Positions 35,950 through 47,574 of a DNA stretch of 64,000 bases are shown one piece after another; positions within the stretch are counted from its first letter, which is position 1; the number at the start of each line of letters is the position of its first letter. The position numbers and the translations under genes were made by a program. The stretch spans positions 496,741 through 560,740 of the forward strand of contig BJOX01000166.1 in NCBI GenBank assembly GCA_009731375.1, in the 5' to 3' direction. The notes under the pieces were generated by a model. The model was not told where the DNA came from, did no database searches, and worked only from the letters and a program-made list of their open reading frames with translations. The stretch is from Paulinella micropora. Its lineage: Eukaryota; Cercozoa; Imbricatea; Euglyphida.

Positions 35950-37333
35950 TCATGAGAGTAATGTGAGTGCGTTGCACCCCTTCCTAACTTTCCATGTTCC
36001 ACTTTTTGCTCTCTTTTCCTTCTCTCTCGGTTCTTCCTTCTCAGCATCTGGCTCTTCTCTCGCCTTCTTCATCTCTTCACATTCATGCAATCTATGCTCA
36101 CCCCCACACATCCTGCACTCCTTCTCACATGCGGAGAACACATGCCCCTCCATGTTACAGTTGAAACGTTTCTCTCCTTTCTTCCACGTCTTCTTTCTCG
36201 TTCCTGTTCCTTTCCCTCCCCCTTTCTTATTAGTGGTGGTGTCTTTAAACCTACAGTTAGATCTATCACAGCTGCCTGACTGTTCAAACAGGTAACACAC
36301 CCAAGGCACCCTACGCATAGTGATTGACCCCTCTGTATGAGCAAAACGACACTCATCCCCCCACTTGCATCCACTCTCTATTTGAAACCCAAAACACACC
36401 CCTGTCTGCCCTTCCTCTCTTTTGTTGGCATCTTTCCCTCGGCGTGTGCTTTTTCTTTCTTCATCTTCTTCTCTCTCTCTCTTTGTTCCTATCTATCTCC
36501 AACGCTCTTTCTTCCAACTCCTCCCACCATTCCTCAAAAGACCATGCATGCTGCTTCTTATTCATCTTCAGCGTGCTCATCCATCCTCCCCAATCCTTTC
36601 TCACCCCCTCTGATGCATACTCGGGGTTTTGCAAGGCATTAGTGATTATTGTGTCAATTGTTCTGTGGGGTGTTTTATGGCCTACTGCCTTTAGCTCTTC
36701 ATCTAACGCAACAAACGCATCAAACTGCGGAGCATAATCACACCCCTCATCACATGTCCATGCATTCATCGCATTTATTTTATTTTGCATATCTTCCTCA
36801 CTCACCTTACCAAACCTTTTGGTTAGTCTTGCCCACACAGTGTGCAAGTTCTGACCAAAGTCTGGTGAGGTGTCTCTCACCAAATCTGCCACACTCCTCT
36901 TGGCTTTACCTGCTAGCTTATCAAACATAAACAAAAAAGCTTCCTCTCTCTGTCTTTTCATCTCATGCTCCAAACTTTCCTCATATGCTACTATCATTCC
37001 GTCTTCCTGCTCTTTTTCCTCTACTTGCTCCTTGCTCTTCGTCCTGATCGTTGTCGTTGCTGGTGTGGAATAAGTAGGTGAAGGCTGACTACTCACTCTC
37101 CTCCTCTCCTCCACCTGCTCTTCTCCTCCCTTTTGCTCACTCTTACCACTATCTCCCCCTAACGTAGGCTGTCGTTCTGTCTCAGTAAAATAAGAGGTAA
37201 GGTTTTTCCTGTCTGACCCTAACTCTGAGTCTAACTCAGCTTCCTCTTCCTCCTCTCTCAACCCTATATTTACTCTCTCTCTCTCTCTCTCTTGCTGATT
37301 GCTTTCCTGCTCTCTCTCTCCCCACCTCCACAT
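35950..37333 (-). pseudogene. copia-like Gag with CCCH and CCHC zinc fingers
   Basis: On the minus strand. A possible start at 37,333 (MWRWGERE) leads through an acidic, low-complexity N terminus. A helical capsid-like region follows (AFLFMFDKLAGKAKRSVADL, then LHTVWARLTKRFGKVSEEDM and ITNALQNPEY), a pattern typical of Ty1/copia-type Gag. A GA-dinucleotide run at about 36,470-36,480 shifts the frame. The next frame (36,399-35,950) has CX8CX5CX3H (CFGFQIESGCKWGDECRFAH), a second CX8CX4C module lacking the final His, and a CX2CX3HX4C knuckle (CRMCGGEHRLHEC). No matching pol was found nearby. Confidence 0.65.
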
Positions 37334-37449
37334 GTAGTTGGGGACTTTCTTTCCTTGCTGGAGTAAGTCAGACACTTGTGACACAGATAGGGGGAGTGAG
37401 TCAGACACGGATGAGGAAGGTGAGAAGGTGAAAGCATTAAAAAGGACGA

Positions 37450-38122
37450 TGAGATTTTTGACAGTGCGAGACAGAGTAGGCATGGTAAAGGAGAAGGCCC
37501 ACATGGGCAAAGTGATGGTAGTACAAGAGAGAGAAGTCTATCGTCAATGTGAGGGGCGAGTGCTAGGTGGGCAGCAATGTTTTGTGTGCACTGATGACAT
37601 GGAGAGTGAGAATGGGTTGTTGCGAGAGGCAGCTTGTGGTTTGTTGAGAGGGCGATTTTGCGGGCTGCATACAGATCAGGAAAGAGAGAGTGAGAGGGAA
37701 GGCTTAGCCCCAGTGATGGGGGAGCAAAACATAATTAACCCACCTAAGCCGTTAGTTGAGAAGGAGAAGAAAGAGAAGGAGAAGCTAACCCACCTAAGCC
37801 GTTAGTTGAGAAGGAGAAGAAAGAGAAGGAGAAGCGCTCAAAGCGCAGAAGCAAGAAAAAGAAGGGGAAAGGAAAGGCTGAGTCCAGTCAGAAGAGCACA
37901 AGGAAAGGGCAAGGTTATTTTATGGAGTCGGGGAACCAAGGTGACTCTAACGACGACGACCAACGCGACGGGCGTGTGGGAGGCAGCGAAAGCGACAGCG
38001 GCGCAGATGCGGACCCGGAGCGGCGATTCCAGCTGGTGGAGCGTGCGGTGCGCAAGTGGTTCCACGACCCGGGCGGAGGACTACAGCGTCGGCGAGATGG
38101 CGGATGGGAGCAGGGAAGTTAA
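37450..38122 (+). pseudogene. unknown basic/acidic protein with Cys cluster, broken by a 50-bp duplication
   Basis: The ATG at 37,450 opens a frame with a Cys-rich segment (GGQQCFVC, then RFCGLH) reminiscent of small zinc sites ending in CxxH. A Lys/Glu run follows. A 50-bp tandem duplication adds a frameshift and TAG at 37,803-37,805. Ignoring the second copy, the frame continues through a basic KKKKGKGK stretch and an acidic DNDDDQ-like stretch to TAA at 38,120-38,122. It is divergent from the copia-like Gag, 116 bp away. Not recognised. Confidence 0.45.
37737..37836 (+). repeat. 50-bp tandem duplication
   Basis: Two perfect copies starting at 37,737 and 37,787, each beginning AACCCACCTAAGCCGTTAGT. 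The length is not a multiple of three, so it breaks the overlapping + frame. Confidence 0.95.
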
Positions 38123-38194
38123 GGGACCCGGCGGCTTCATGGAAGCAAGAGAATGGGGAAGCGCGCGGTGGGCGGCGCAACAACTGGACTTTTT

Positions 38195-38573
38195 TGTCGG
38201 TTCTAATCAAAAGATATTATTTAATGTAAGCCGGGGTATTTATCCTTCCAATTCCACAGCACTATGAAAATAACCTAATCTTCCTCCTCCACAAAGAGAG
38301 GAAACCAGTATGGCGGAAAATGTAGGAGACTGTCAGAGCGGCCAAGCAACAAAAAGGGAAAAGAGAGGCATTTCCCAGTGTCACCCCTAACGATAATATT
38401 ATACGGCTTAAAAAAGTAGTACCGGTTATGAATCGTAATATCACCGTTTTCAACCGGCTCAAAAGTATATAAATAAAAACGGATATAACATCTTAAAGAG
38501 ATATAGCTCTTCTATACATCACTGTGTATAGGGGTATAAGAAAAGGTCGCATATTTACCTATCTGCGCCTACA
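38195..38573 (-). repeat. element 2 3' LTR
   Basis: On the plus strand it starts TGTCGGTTCTAATC and ends GCGCCTACA. Copy of 51,114-51,493. Preceded on the left by ACTTTTT. Confidence 0.93.
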
Positions 38574-39282
38574 ATCCCCCCTCCCCGTCTTATACGGGAA
38601 CCGTAGTAAATAGGGGTAGATTGGTAAATATCTGCAAATGAGAGCGCACTTTCCGGGTCTGCTTCCTCATGGGTGATCGGCTCCTGTAGACAACCCATTG
38701 AGTAGCTTGAGTGACCGCTAAGTTTTTGCTCTTCATCACCGTTGTACGTCCGGTGCTTACAAAATGCAAATTTGAGTTTGGAGATTTTCGAGTTCAAATT
38801 TGAATTTGAATTTTGAACTATCTCCTCCCCCTCTTCTATGGCGATCTGCCATAGACGTACAACGGTCTAATCATGTCGCAATCAAACCATCCCTTCGCCG
38901 TCTTAAGGATCTGTGACCCGAAAATAAACTGGGCGGTCTGCATCTGATCTGAAGCAGATCTCCGAGCAATTCTAAGGTTCCTCGTCTCTAGCATATGTCT
39001 CGGCCCTAATTCGTCCGAAGGATCTGTGATCCCGAAAATACAGGGAGGCATTGGTCTCAATTGTTCAATACCCCCGTGCATCCTCGTCCATCATAGGGAT
39101 GAACGGGCGCTATGCCAGTGTCAAGGGTGCCGTTGGCGTATTCGGCGTTGTTTGTTTGGTTTTGTTGTCTGCAGACATTTTCTTATTGCCACCCGGCAAG
39201 TATCTACTTCGCTGTGGCGAAGGTAGAAGTGTCTAAGAATATATATACAACCCATCGGTTGAGTCTCAAAACGCGTCTATGC
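38574..39282 (-). other. element 2 3' non-coding region with polypurine tract
   Basis: Read on the minus strand, GGGGAGGGGGGAT (about 38,574-38,587) abuts the 3' LTR and is the likely plus-strand primer. A phrase GGATCTGTGA-CCCGAAAATA recurs at about 38,908 and 39,021. No frame supported. Confidence 0.6.
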
Positions 39283-41932
39283 TTATTCGTCGAAGCATGC
39301 TTGCTCGAGGGAGTTCATGAATTCCTCTTCGCTAGACGGTGATGGTGGTTGCCACCTCCAGGCGGGCTGATCCTCCGCTGGATTGTCAATGTCCCGGTCT
39401 AGGCTTTCTTTCCCAGCCCTTGTCTCTGACCAGGTCAAGTCTTCTCCGACTACCGAGTGCTGTGGCGCGATATACCTCATGACTGGGGAGAAGTGGCCAA
39501 TGATCTTCCCCAGCTGGTATTCATACTGTTGTCTCCAGTACGGCCACTCATGTCGATAGTGGTAGATGTAATCCAACCGTTGAGTTATTTTGTGCCATCG
39601 GAACTCATCGGCTTGTACAAGTCTGTCCCAACCCAGTGCGTCCTGTACCCTGAATCGTTCGATCCATTGTTCGAAGCCTCTCACGCGGCCCCGATATGTG
39701 TTCGGAACGTTCTCGTCAGGATCGGCTAACTGGTTGGCGATGCGGGATGTGTTTGGGTCATCGCTCCTCGTCAACTGCCGGTATATCGTCAGCAGCCACG
39801 CGAGCCGATGCTCGTGTTGGAACCGTACGTAATACTGCTGCCGTAGCCGAGCCGCACCTCGGAAACGCTCAGGTATTCGTCGTCTTATGCATCGCGGCCT
39901 ACATAGGGAGGGGAGGCTTGGGTATGCCTATGACCTGCCTATAGTACGCGAGTACATTTTCTTCAACCCTGACGTCCCAGGGTTGGTCATGTTTGCTCCG
40001 AAGGTAGTAGGCTCGGTATGCCTTGACCTCCTCGGGCAATGGGATACCCGAAAGTTCGAGCAGTCTGTAGTAAGAATTGATATCTTCCTGCGACCACTGC
40101 AACTTTCTGAGCTCGTGTGGTTCGAGTAGACATCTCGGATCCTCCCAGATGCCGTAGAACCGGAGGGTGTGTTTTCGCTGATAGTCCTCCAATCCCACCC
40201 ATCCTCGCAGCGATTTCGCTTGCTCGAACAAGGTTTTGGTAAATCTCATTCGGTCCTCGTCCATCGACTTATACCGAGCAATCCCCGGTAACGAGTTGTC
40301 GCGAGACCCCCATGTGTGTGGGACATCCCATCCGAAACATGGCGGTAATTGTGCGCAGGATATCAATTCGATGTCATTGTTGTATGCGTGATCTGGACAT
40401 CGGTGAGGCCCGTATCGCTCTGCTGACGCATACGCTCTTTCCGTGAGGTGCCATCTCCGCGAGCATCTCGGACCCCATCCTCTCCCGCGTTTCTTTGACC
40501 CTTCACACTGCCCTCAGGACGTTGTCCTGTTCGGTGGGCTCGTACCTCGCTTTGTCAAGGTAGTTCGAGAAGCCCCGTTCGTCGAGTGGAGGCTTTGGTG
40601 GCGGCAGGTTAACCTTGCGAGGGTTTGCCTCGAAAAAGTGCGGGTCTGGGACCCAATTAACCTGGTTGCCCACCAATCGTATTCGGTACGGCTCCTTAGA
40701 CGGTGTGAACGGGAACGTTCGTTCGTTGGTTGTGTGTGCGAGCGCCGGGCATTGTAGCCGCAGCCTGCGCCGCATCCGTGATATCTGGGTAAGGTGGGTA
40801 GATCCGGTGTACTCTACGCGTCAGTGGGTCATACGCGTATCGTACCGGTTTCTGATACTCCTCCCTTTCCCGGTCTTGGTTCAGGTGTAGGTCCATACCT
40901 CTCAACATCGTTTCCGTGTCGATGCGATATGGCTTACGCACTCCGGGTGCTACGACCCTCCACGTTCGCGGCGGTACCGGGCCCCGTTCCGAATACGCAT
41001 ATATCGGACGGTCGATCGGTCCGTATACTCCGAATATGTTATCGGAGACATGAAAGTACGCGGGGAATACTTCGTCCCTGCCCCAATGTGCCGTCGGGTC
41101 CGGTGGCGGGCAGCGGTGATGCTGGTACGCCGGATCCGTGGGCCGTGGCCGCTCATCGGGCCGCTTCTCTTCGGGCGGGTTCAGCTTGTCACTGTAAGCG
41201 TCGGGCTTGAGTCTATCTCATCGCCGACTTTCTTCCAGTATCTCAAGCGTGCTTCCTCCCTAGCGCCCATCCGCGTGAGGCTCAATTCTTCGACATAATA
41301 TAGGCTCTCGTCTTCCTCTGGGATCCATCCAAATCCCGAGTGTTGAGGGGTGTTTAGCCCTTTGGGATCGACGTCCTCATCCGTGTGTTGCGATGCAGGT
41401 GTACTGCTGTCCTCAGTCGGTGCCTCCCCCTCGTCAGCCGATGACTTCATAGGGGTCGTCAACATCTCCGACTCGATTTCAGCTTTTCCCAGTGGGGATT
41501 TCGGTGTAGTCACAACACTAGCCTGAGTTGTGCCACCTGAAGGCTGAGCGGGTTTGAGCGGTGTATTGGGACCGCCAAGGTTGATCTGCAGGGTTTCGTT
41601 TCCCTGTGCGCCCTTGCTTGCAAGGTTGTTTGCGCCACTGCTCAGAGTGGTCATTGTGATGTGGGGTGTCACCTCTGGTGAGGTATGTATGTGACCGCAC
41701 CTGAAGTTCGCTTCCTCAGATGGGTCTGGTTCGTCCAGCTACGCCGGTCCGCCACCGGGCTAGCTGCCGGGGTCGTTCCGGCCGGACTATCCCGCGCGGA
41801 TGGAGGGAGCCGTTGCCCTTCTCCCGCGATCGTCCGTAATCCTAGGTGTACTATCAGTATCACCAGGACCGAAGCCACGCACGCCAGGAGGAATCCCAGA
41901 TATTGCTCCACCAGATGTTCGGTGCCAAACAT
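39283..41932 (-). pseudogene. element 2 post-pol coding region of unknown function
   Basis: Located where some LTR elements carry env. It begins at 41,932 with MFGTEHLVEQYLGFLLACVA, a probable membrane segment, followed by a Pro/Ser/Thr-rich stretch. Frameshifts near 41,680 and 41,190 and between 40,740 and 40,370 lead to aromatic and charged sequence such as KPYRIDTETMLRGMDLHLNQ, NQVNWVPDPHFFEANP, KLQWSQEDINSYYRLLELSG and HEWPYWRQQYEYQLGKIIGH, ending at 39,283. Joined, this is roughly 850-880 residues. I see no glycoprotein features beyond the N-terminal hydrophobic segment. Family unknown. Confidence 0.6.
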
Positions 41933-42839
41933 ACACCGCTAGGTGCCTATATCACGTATATGTCCGTGAGTTCGTATGTATATATATCTTTATGTCAGCC
42001 CTAGCACAACGAGCAATGTGCTATGTGTGTGTTGTTCTCGTGTCGGTGTTCGACTCTCTGCTCGTTTTCAAACGCTGGTCAACAGCGTGACGACGCGGGT
42101 GCACCCATGCCCCGGTCATCTTTGCTGTCCGCGTGTTCCACCCTCGCCGTACTGCGCGATTTGCGGCGGTATGTAAATAGGGACATGTTATATTTCTTAG
42201 TGGTATAGATATGCTTATGTGTATACGTAGGGCCGTCGGGTGCCTTAGAGCCCCTTCCATCCAAACAAAGAGCAAACAAGAGCGAGCATAATATCTAAGA
42301 CACTCTGTGGGGAATAACTTATCATACACCACTCATGCCATTGCCGCGGGAGGCGGGTGTGCAACTCGAGAGGAGGTGGTTAATAATGTGCAATGCCAAT
42401 CACATCGACGGGCATTGCTGCGCGTCAACATAGTGAGCCCGAAGCTATTCCGACCCCTGGTGGAACACCAACTACTAGCCAGTCAAGATACCTTCAGGGC
42501 CGTCGCACCTCACGGAGGGTAAGGCAGGGTCTTTTCCCGTGTATCATGTCATGTTAGGCTCTCTTTTGCTATCTCTAAGAAGAATGGACTTGGGTAGTAT
42601 TTTAACAGATATGGAGTCCAAAGCCGTGTCCCTTTCCTATGGCTAGTTTCTTACTGTTGCTACCCAGTATTGGTCTTTGGATCTCGCATACTACCCGCGT
42701 TAACTATGCTTGTGAGGTGTCACACGGCATGCTGAGCTAGGCTAGCTTGCGCCTCTTTGCCTGCCCTAATTTGGCTTTCTTATATTTGCCTGGTGGTGGT
42801 GCCCCGATGAGATGGGTCGCTATGCCCTCGGCTACTATC
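41933..42839 (-). other. element 2 non-coding interval between pol and post-pol ORF
   Basis: About 0.9 kb without a convincing frame on either strand. It could hold a promoter or splice site for the downstream ORF, but I see no clear signal. Confidence 0.45.
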
Positions 42840-43735
42840 TCATCCCACACCCGTAGGGGGATTCGACCGTGCTGTAGATCGAATGGGTATCCTAGGCCAC
42901 GCTTGTATTTGCCACGGTGTGTAGCCTTCGGACTTGTCAGTGATGCCTTTCCAGAACGTTTTGACTTGGTTGGAGTCGCGGTATACTGGATAAAAAGTCC
43001 GCGATTCCGGCTCGTCGAGGTCCTGGTGTGATCGATAGAACTGCAGTACAGGCGGCTCGGCTTTGATTGCCTTGCTTGTGCGCGTGACCCGAGTCTGCGG
43101 CTCCCATTCTCTTACTTTCATGAGGAAGAAATCGTTGAGGCAATCGTGGCCGACGTGTGCCTCTGGTGGCCGAAGAAGGTATATCTTTCCGACGTGCCAG
43201 TGCATGGTTTTCATGTCGTCGGCCGACCTCAGCTTTGATTCAGCTGGTGGGCGTCTCGGCACCGGTTCGACCTTCTCCTCCTGTTCCGACTGCAGGTGGT
43301 TGGTCGGCCCTGGCGCGATAACGTCCTCCTCGGAAGCGTCGGCTTGTTCAGCCGCGACTTCGTCGGCTTCGTTATTATTCGGATCATTCCAATCGGCTTC
43401 GGCCGGCAAGGGTTGTGTCGGGTCCTCTTTCGCCTCGGCCGTCTTGTCTCGGCGCTTGGGCGGCGGCCTTAAACTGTGTTCCAGCTTCTGTACCGCTTCC
43501 GTCATCGTTTCGTTACGATCCAGCATGGGGTTAAAACGCATCAGCCGCCGTACATGTACTACTAGCGTCTTACCCTTTCCCTGTATTCGGTATGTCAAAG
43601 TACCTACTTGTTCTACGACAGTGTAAGGGCCTTGCCACATCGGGAAGAATTTGACGCTAACCAAGTTGGGTACCTGCGGTACGTACAGGAAGACTAAGTC
43701 CCCTTTATGGTATTCCCCCGACTCATACTTGACTT
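42840..43735 (-). pseudogene. element 2 integrase C-terminal GPY/F domain plus unusual tail
   Basis: The frame reads SVKFFPMWQGPYTVVEQVG, then TLTYRIQ and HVRRLMRFNP, the GPY/F module of Ty3/gypsy integrases. An acidic, Glu/Ala-rich linker of about 90 residues follows. The last ~110 residues contain KIYLLRPPEAHVGH, DFFLMKVREWE, VLQFYRSHQDLDEPESRTFY and FWKGITDKSEGYTPWQ. This aromatic, folded-looking segment is not part of a standard integrase and I cannot name it. It joins the core after a frameshift near 43,730 in a homopolymer-rich stretch. Confidence 0.7.
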
Positions 43736-44377
43736 TGTTCGGCGTCTGCTGGTTTTGTTTGTGAGCCTCTTCGCCTCCCGCGCCTTCATGACGTAGTGTC
43801 TGGCTTCCGCCATGACTCGTAGGCGACAGGCCATCAGCTCATCATGCTCCAAAAAGCCCCCTTCCGGGAGGTTTGGTAACACCAGCTCCTCCGGGATCCT
43901 TAAGTGCTGCCCGTATACCAGGAGATTGGGGGAAGCGCCCGTGGCTTTTCCGCCCAATGCCCTCGATGCAGTGTTGTTCATGGAGAACACAAAAGACGGT
44001 AAGGCCTTATGCCATATGTGCTGATTATCGCGACAATACTGCTGGAGCGCGGCCTTGAGCGGTCTATGGACCCTCTCGATTTTGCCGTTGCTCTCTGGTG
44101 AATATGCAGTTACGTATTTCCACTTAAAGCTCCACACTGTGGACAGCCGAGCGGAGAGTTCGTTCGTAAACTCCGATCCCCGATCGCTGTACACATTTTT
44201 CGGCACTCCGGTGTATCGGAAGACATGGTCGACCAGTGCCTCGCATGTCGATTCCGCATCCTTTTCCACCACTGGTACCGCGAACACATAATTCAAGAAG
44301 CGGTCTATGGCTGTCAGGATGTACCGATAATTGTGGGTCTCCGATCGCGGTAGCGGTCCTACGTAATCAACATGCAA
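43694..44377 (-). pseudogene. element 2 integrase catalytic core
   Basis: Retroviral-type DDE integrase. The core has MHVDYVGPLPRS (first Asp), VYSDRGSEFTNE (second Asp) and SNGKIERVHRPLK (Glu). Spacing and context are normal for Ty3/gypsy. It then runs into a Lys/Arg-rich stretch and is frameshifted at the end. It would join the cDNA to host DNA. Confidence 0.85.
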
Positions 44378-45542
44378 GTTTCGAACAGGTTCTCAACAAG
44401 CTTGTATTCGCCATAAAAGCCTCTCTGAGCGTTGTTGTGTGGTGTCTTGGTTTGCTTGCAGTGTTCGCATGTGTCGACTGTGTCGGCAATGGATTTCTGC
44501 ATGCCATGCCACCAAAACCTGCGTGAAACCATGACATTTTATCCCTTCCCGTGTGTGAGTTGAGAGCAGAGCGGTGAGTGGCTAAAAGGATCGCCTTGCG
44601 TAACTGGGTTGGTACCCACAGTGTCCACTTTGAAGGCGTCTTTTCCCACTTACCGCCTGCCCCATCATACCACAGGAGGTTATCATGCCAGGTCATCGTT
44701 TTCTTATGGGCTCTTATTTCTCTCGTCTCAGGATTTGCTATCGGGTCAATAGCGTGAGCAATGAAGGGGCCCCATTCCTTAGAGCTCTTCGCCAACTGAC
44801 CAAACACCTCGGGGCTCGCCACCGTCATATCCATGTCATCCAGCTGGAGAGCACTGGTGACTAGGCTTATAGGCCCCTCTGTTCGGTGTGTTCGCCGACC
44901 TTTCAGGGTGAACATGCTGGGTACCCAGAACGACTGCGTCCTATCCGCGAAAAATGCGTTAAAGGAATGTTCATGTTCATGGGTCTGACCCGGTTTTATA
45001 TCTCCCTCGCTGAGGATGTCCGACTGGATGTCGATCTCCTCCAGCAAGTTTTGCCATTCCTCAGCTTCGTGTTGCGCGCAGCACACGCGACGTATGCATT
45101 GCAGCTGGTCCAACAGTTCAGCTTGAGAATCGGGTCTATATCCCGGTGTCCAGCTTTGCGCGTTGGTGGCCATGTATGCCATCCCCGCCGGCAACGTGTC
45201 TTTGAAATCTGCTGTATGCTCCGTGGCCGTCCAGTCATCATCGGCTGTCCATCCGACTAGGCAGGCCGTGGGAGTTTCTAATGCAAAGCGGTCTAATCCG
45301 TCGCCTACAGAGCCTTTCACCCGAGGCATCCGTGATAGGCTATCTGGGACCGTATTTTCTTTACCTTTAATGTACTCGATGGGGAAATCATACAAGGCCA
45401 GCTCCGATTGCCATCTGGTCAGTCGTCCCGTATGTTCTCTGTCCATGAGCCATCTAAGGATGGCGTGATCTGTTTGAACCAATATGTTCGGAGCACCCCA
45501 CAAGTACTCCCTCAGCCGACTGAACGCCCAAACTATCGCCAC
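44367..45542 (-). pseudogene. element 2 RNase H C-terminal half and integrase zinc domain
   Basis: Begins in RNase H (MAIVWAFSRLREYL, TDHAILRWLM, GKENTVPDSLSRM). It passes through about 200 residues of linker to LLWYDGAGGKW, WTLWVPTQLRKAILLATHRS and NSHTGRDK (the HH half of the zinc site). A frameshift near 44,520 moves the second half (CEHCKQTKTP) into another frame, so the HHCC site is split. Confidence 0.8.
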
Positions 45543-45559
45543 GCTTCGCGTTGTCTGGT

Positions 45560-46071
45560 TCAGTAGTTGACTTGTTCGGGCGTCAACTTCTTGCTGACGA
45601 ACATGATCGGTCTCAACTGTTTGTGGTCAGAGCCGTATTGTTGCAAGACGGCCCCGACCGCGTATTTCGAAAAAAAAAAAAAATCGGTTGCTACCACAAA
45701 ACGCTTCTCAAAGTCGGGGAGAACCAAGACCCATCCGCCCTCTGTGAGGGGGTCTCGTGTCAACGCCTGTATACATCCGCCGCCTTTGGCGGCCATTTGC
45801 CATCCGGGTCGTGAAGGCAGAAGTCCCGTAATGGTTTGACAAAGTCCTGGAAGTTCGGGATAAATTCCGAGTACACCTGTGCCATACAGAGGAAAAAGTG
45901 CAGCGCTGTGCGTGTGTTTGGGCGTGGAAGGGAACGGATAGCGTCCCGCTTCTCCGGCTTCAACACTATTACCCCATCCTTGACTCTGTACCCTAGATAA
46001 TCGATGTGGTCCTTAGCGAACGAACACTTCTCTAGGTTCAACCTGAGGCCGAAGGCTTCTAGGCGTCTCAA
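45560..46071 (-). pseudogene. element 2 RT thumb and RNase H start, with homopolymer in the active site
   Basis: 46,071-45,760 encodes the RT thumb (FGLRLNLEKCSFAKDHIDYL, then FIPNFQDFVKPLRDF). After a frameshift the next frame gives VLVLPDFEKRFVVATD followed by four Phe and SKYAVGAVLQQ. Element 1 has DTDASKFAIGAVL here, so the Ala of the TDAS motif is replaced by a T14 homopolymer on the minus strand (A14 at 45,670-45,683 on the plus strand), a net in-frame gain of 9 nt. Confidence 0.8.
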
Positions 46072-46072
46072 G

Positions 46073-47293
46073 ATCCGACACGTGAGCTAGGTGCTCCGCT
46101 TCTGTCTTTGAATAAATAACGATATCATCGATGTAACAAAGGCTATACCGGTTAGTATGTCCGTAAGTTTCGGTGAACTTCGGATCACCGTACTTCGGGT
46201 CGGACAGAGCTTGATTCATGCAATCCTGAAAGATAGCCGGGGCGGTTTTCAATCCCATCGGGAGGACTGTCCACTGGTACAGTCTCCCGCCGACGGCGAA
46301 GGCCGTCAGTGCCCGACTCTCCACATCCAAAGGGATGTTCCAGAATCCATTCTTCAAGCCTAGCTTTGTAAAGAACTTAGCATCCCGGAGTCGGTTGAGG
46401 CCATCCCGCATACGGGGTATTGGTGCCTCGACGCTCTTGATGATCTTATTGAGCCTCGTGTAGTTGATGCAAAATCGTTGCTTGCCATCCGGCTTTGGCG
46501 CAAGCCGAACCGGTGATCGGTACTCCGACCATGACGGTTCTATTAGCCGTTTAGCCAACATATCTTGGATCATTTCCTCGCAGATCTGCTCCTCCTTGTA
46601 ACTGAGGCGCGATCCGCGGAGACGAGGCATCGTCTGTCCCACTTGTCGCTCTATCTTAGCAGCGGTGTGCGTCACCCCGCCGGCTACAAGGGGTCCAAAC
46701 AGTGTCTTATTCTTCAGAAACTGAGCCTTGAGACCCCGAACAAAGTCTGGTGACCCTGACTGTCGTGCCACGACTTCGTCGATGATCTCTTCGACCGGTT
46801 TCTGGTCTCTCGGGTCATCCGGGTACTCTAAGATGGAGTCCGGATCCTCAACCTCATCCTTCGCGTCCCTGCCTAGGTATCGCGTGGTGGACTGGTTGTC
46901 CCATGTTGCAAATTCCTGAAGTTCTATTAACATATCGGCGTATTGTTTCGCTGCCGACTTGTGAAAGAACCCCGGAAAGATCTGAAAGGCAATATCCCGC
47001 ATGTCATCTACCTTTCGGGTCAGTAGTTTGGTTCTGTATGCCAGACCATCCTGCCTTGATCCTAATCGGAATGCAATGAGTGGTTTAGCCTGTCGACTAG
47101 GTATCGGTATCGGGTCATCGACCACCCTATCCAATACATCCCTCCACCACATCACGGTGGGGTGTATCGGGAGTATAATGGTGATGTCTTCGCCCCGATC
47201 CAACCTGTCAGCCAGAAGTTTCGGCACCTTCGACAGGTTCTCGGGCTGCATAGGCTCCAATCCCTTGTACCTTAGTTTTAACTTTTCCATCAC
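46073..47293 (-). pseudogene. element 2 reverse transcriptase
   Basis: N-terminal region homologous to the pre-RT part of element 1 (ITIILPIHPTVMWW, PIPIPSRQAKPLI). RT proper follows: RLAPKPDGKQRFCINYTRLN, GLKNGFWNIPLD (Asp of the usual DLKNGF motif is Gly-Leu here), VLPMGLKTAPAIFQ and LCYIDDIVIYS (YIDD at 46,124-46,135). Frameshifts occur at about 46,075 and upstream near 47,300, so translation would need repair at both ends. Confidence 0.85.
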
Positions 47294-47574
47294 ATTATCG
47301 TCCTCTGTGAGGCGTTTAGATGCATGGAAAACAAGCTCGATTTGACCCTTATGAATTCATGTGGCCGTTTCTGCCCACCCCCATATAGGTAGGTTTGGTC
47401 AAAGCCGTGCCATGATTCATCCTGCTTCCGCAGCAGCAAGATTTGGGCCTCGCGCTCAGCTGCTAAATCCTCGAAGCCCGCCCATGGGCCGGTCAGCTCC
47501 GGGACATAAACATTCGTGTATACCCATGCTGTGCCAGCGGGCGTAACACGCTGCTGTGTCCGTCCGTATACCAT
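47290..47574 (-). pseudogene. element 2 segment between protease and RT
   Basis: Frame continuing from the protease ORF after a shift near 47,580. It reads VYVPELTGPWAGFEDLAAER, then LYGGGQKRPHEF, and loses frame again before the RT. Linker of unknown role. Confidence 0.55.

Noticed and set aside
35879-36737. Plus-strand frames over the copia-like Gag
   Set aside because: The minus strand carries the zinc fingers and capsid-like sequence. The plus frames are Ser/Leu/Phe-rich antisense.
39283-41932. Retroviral envelope gene in element 2
   Set aside because: One N-terminal hydrophobic segment but no signal-peptide, furin-type site, Cys pattern or C-terminal anchor that I could identify.
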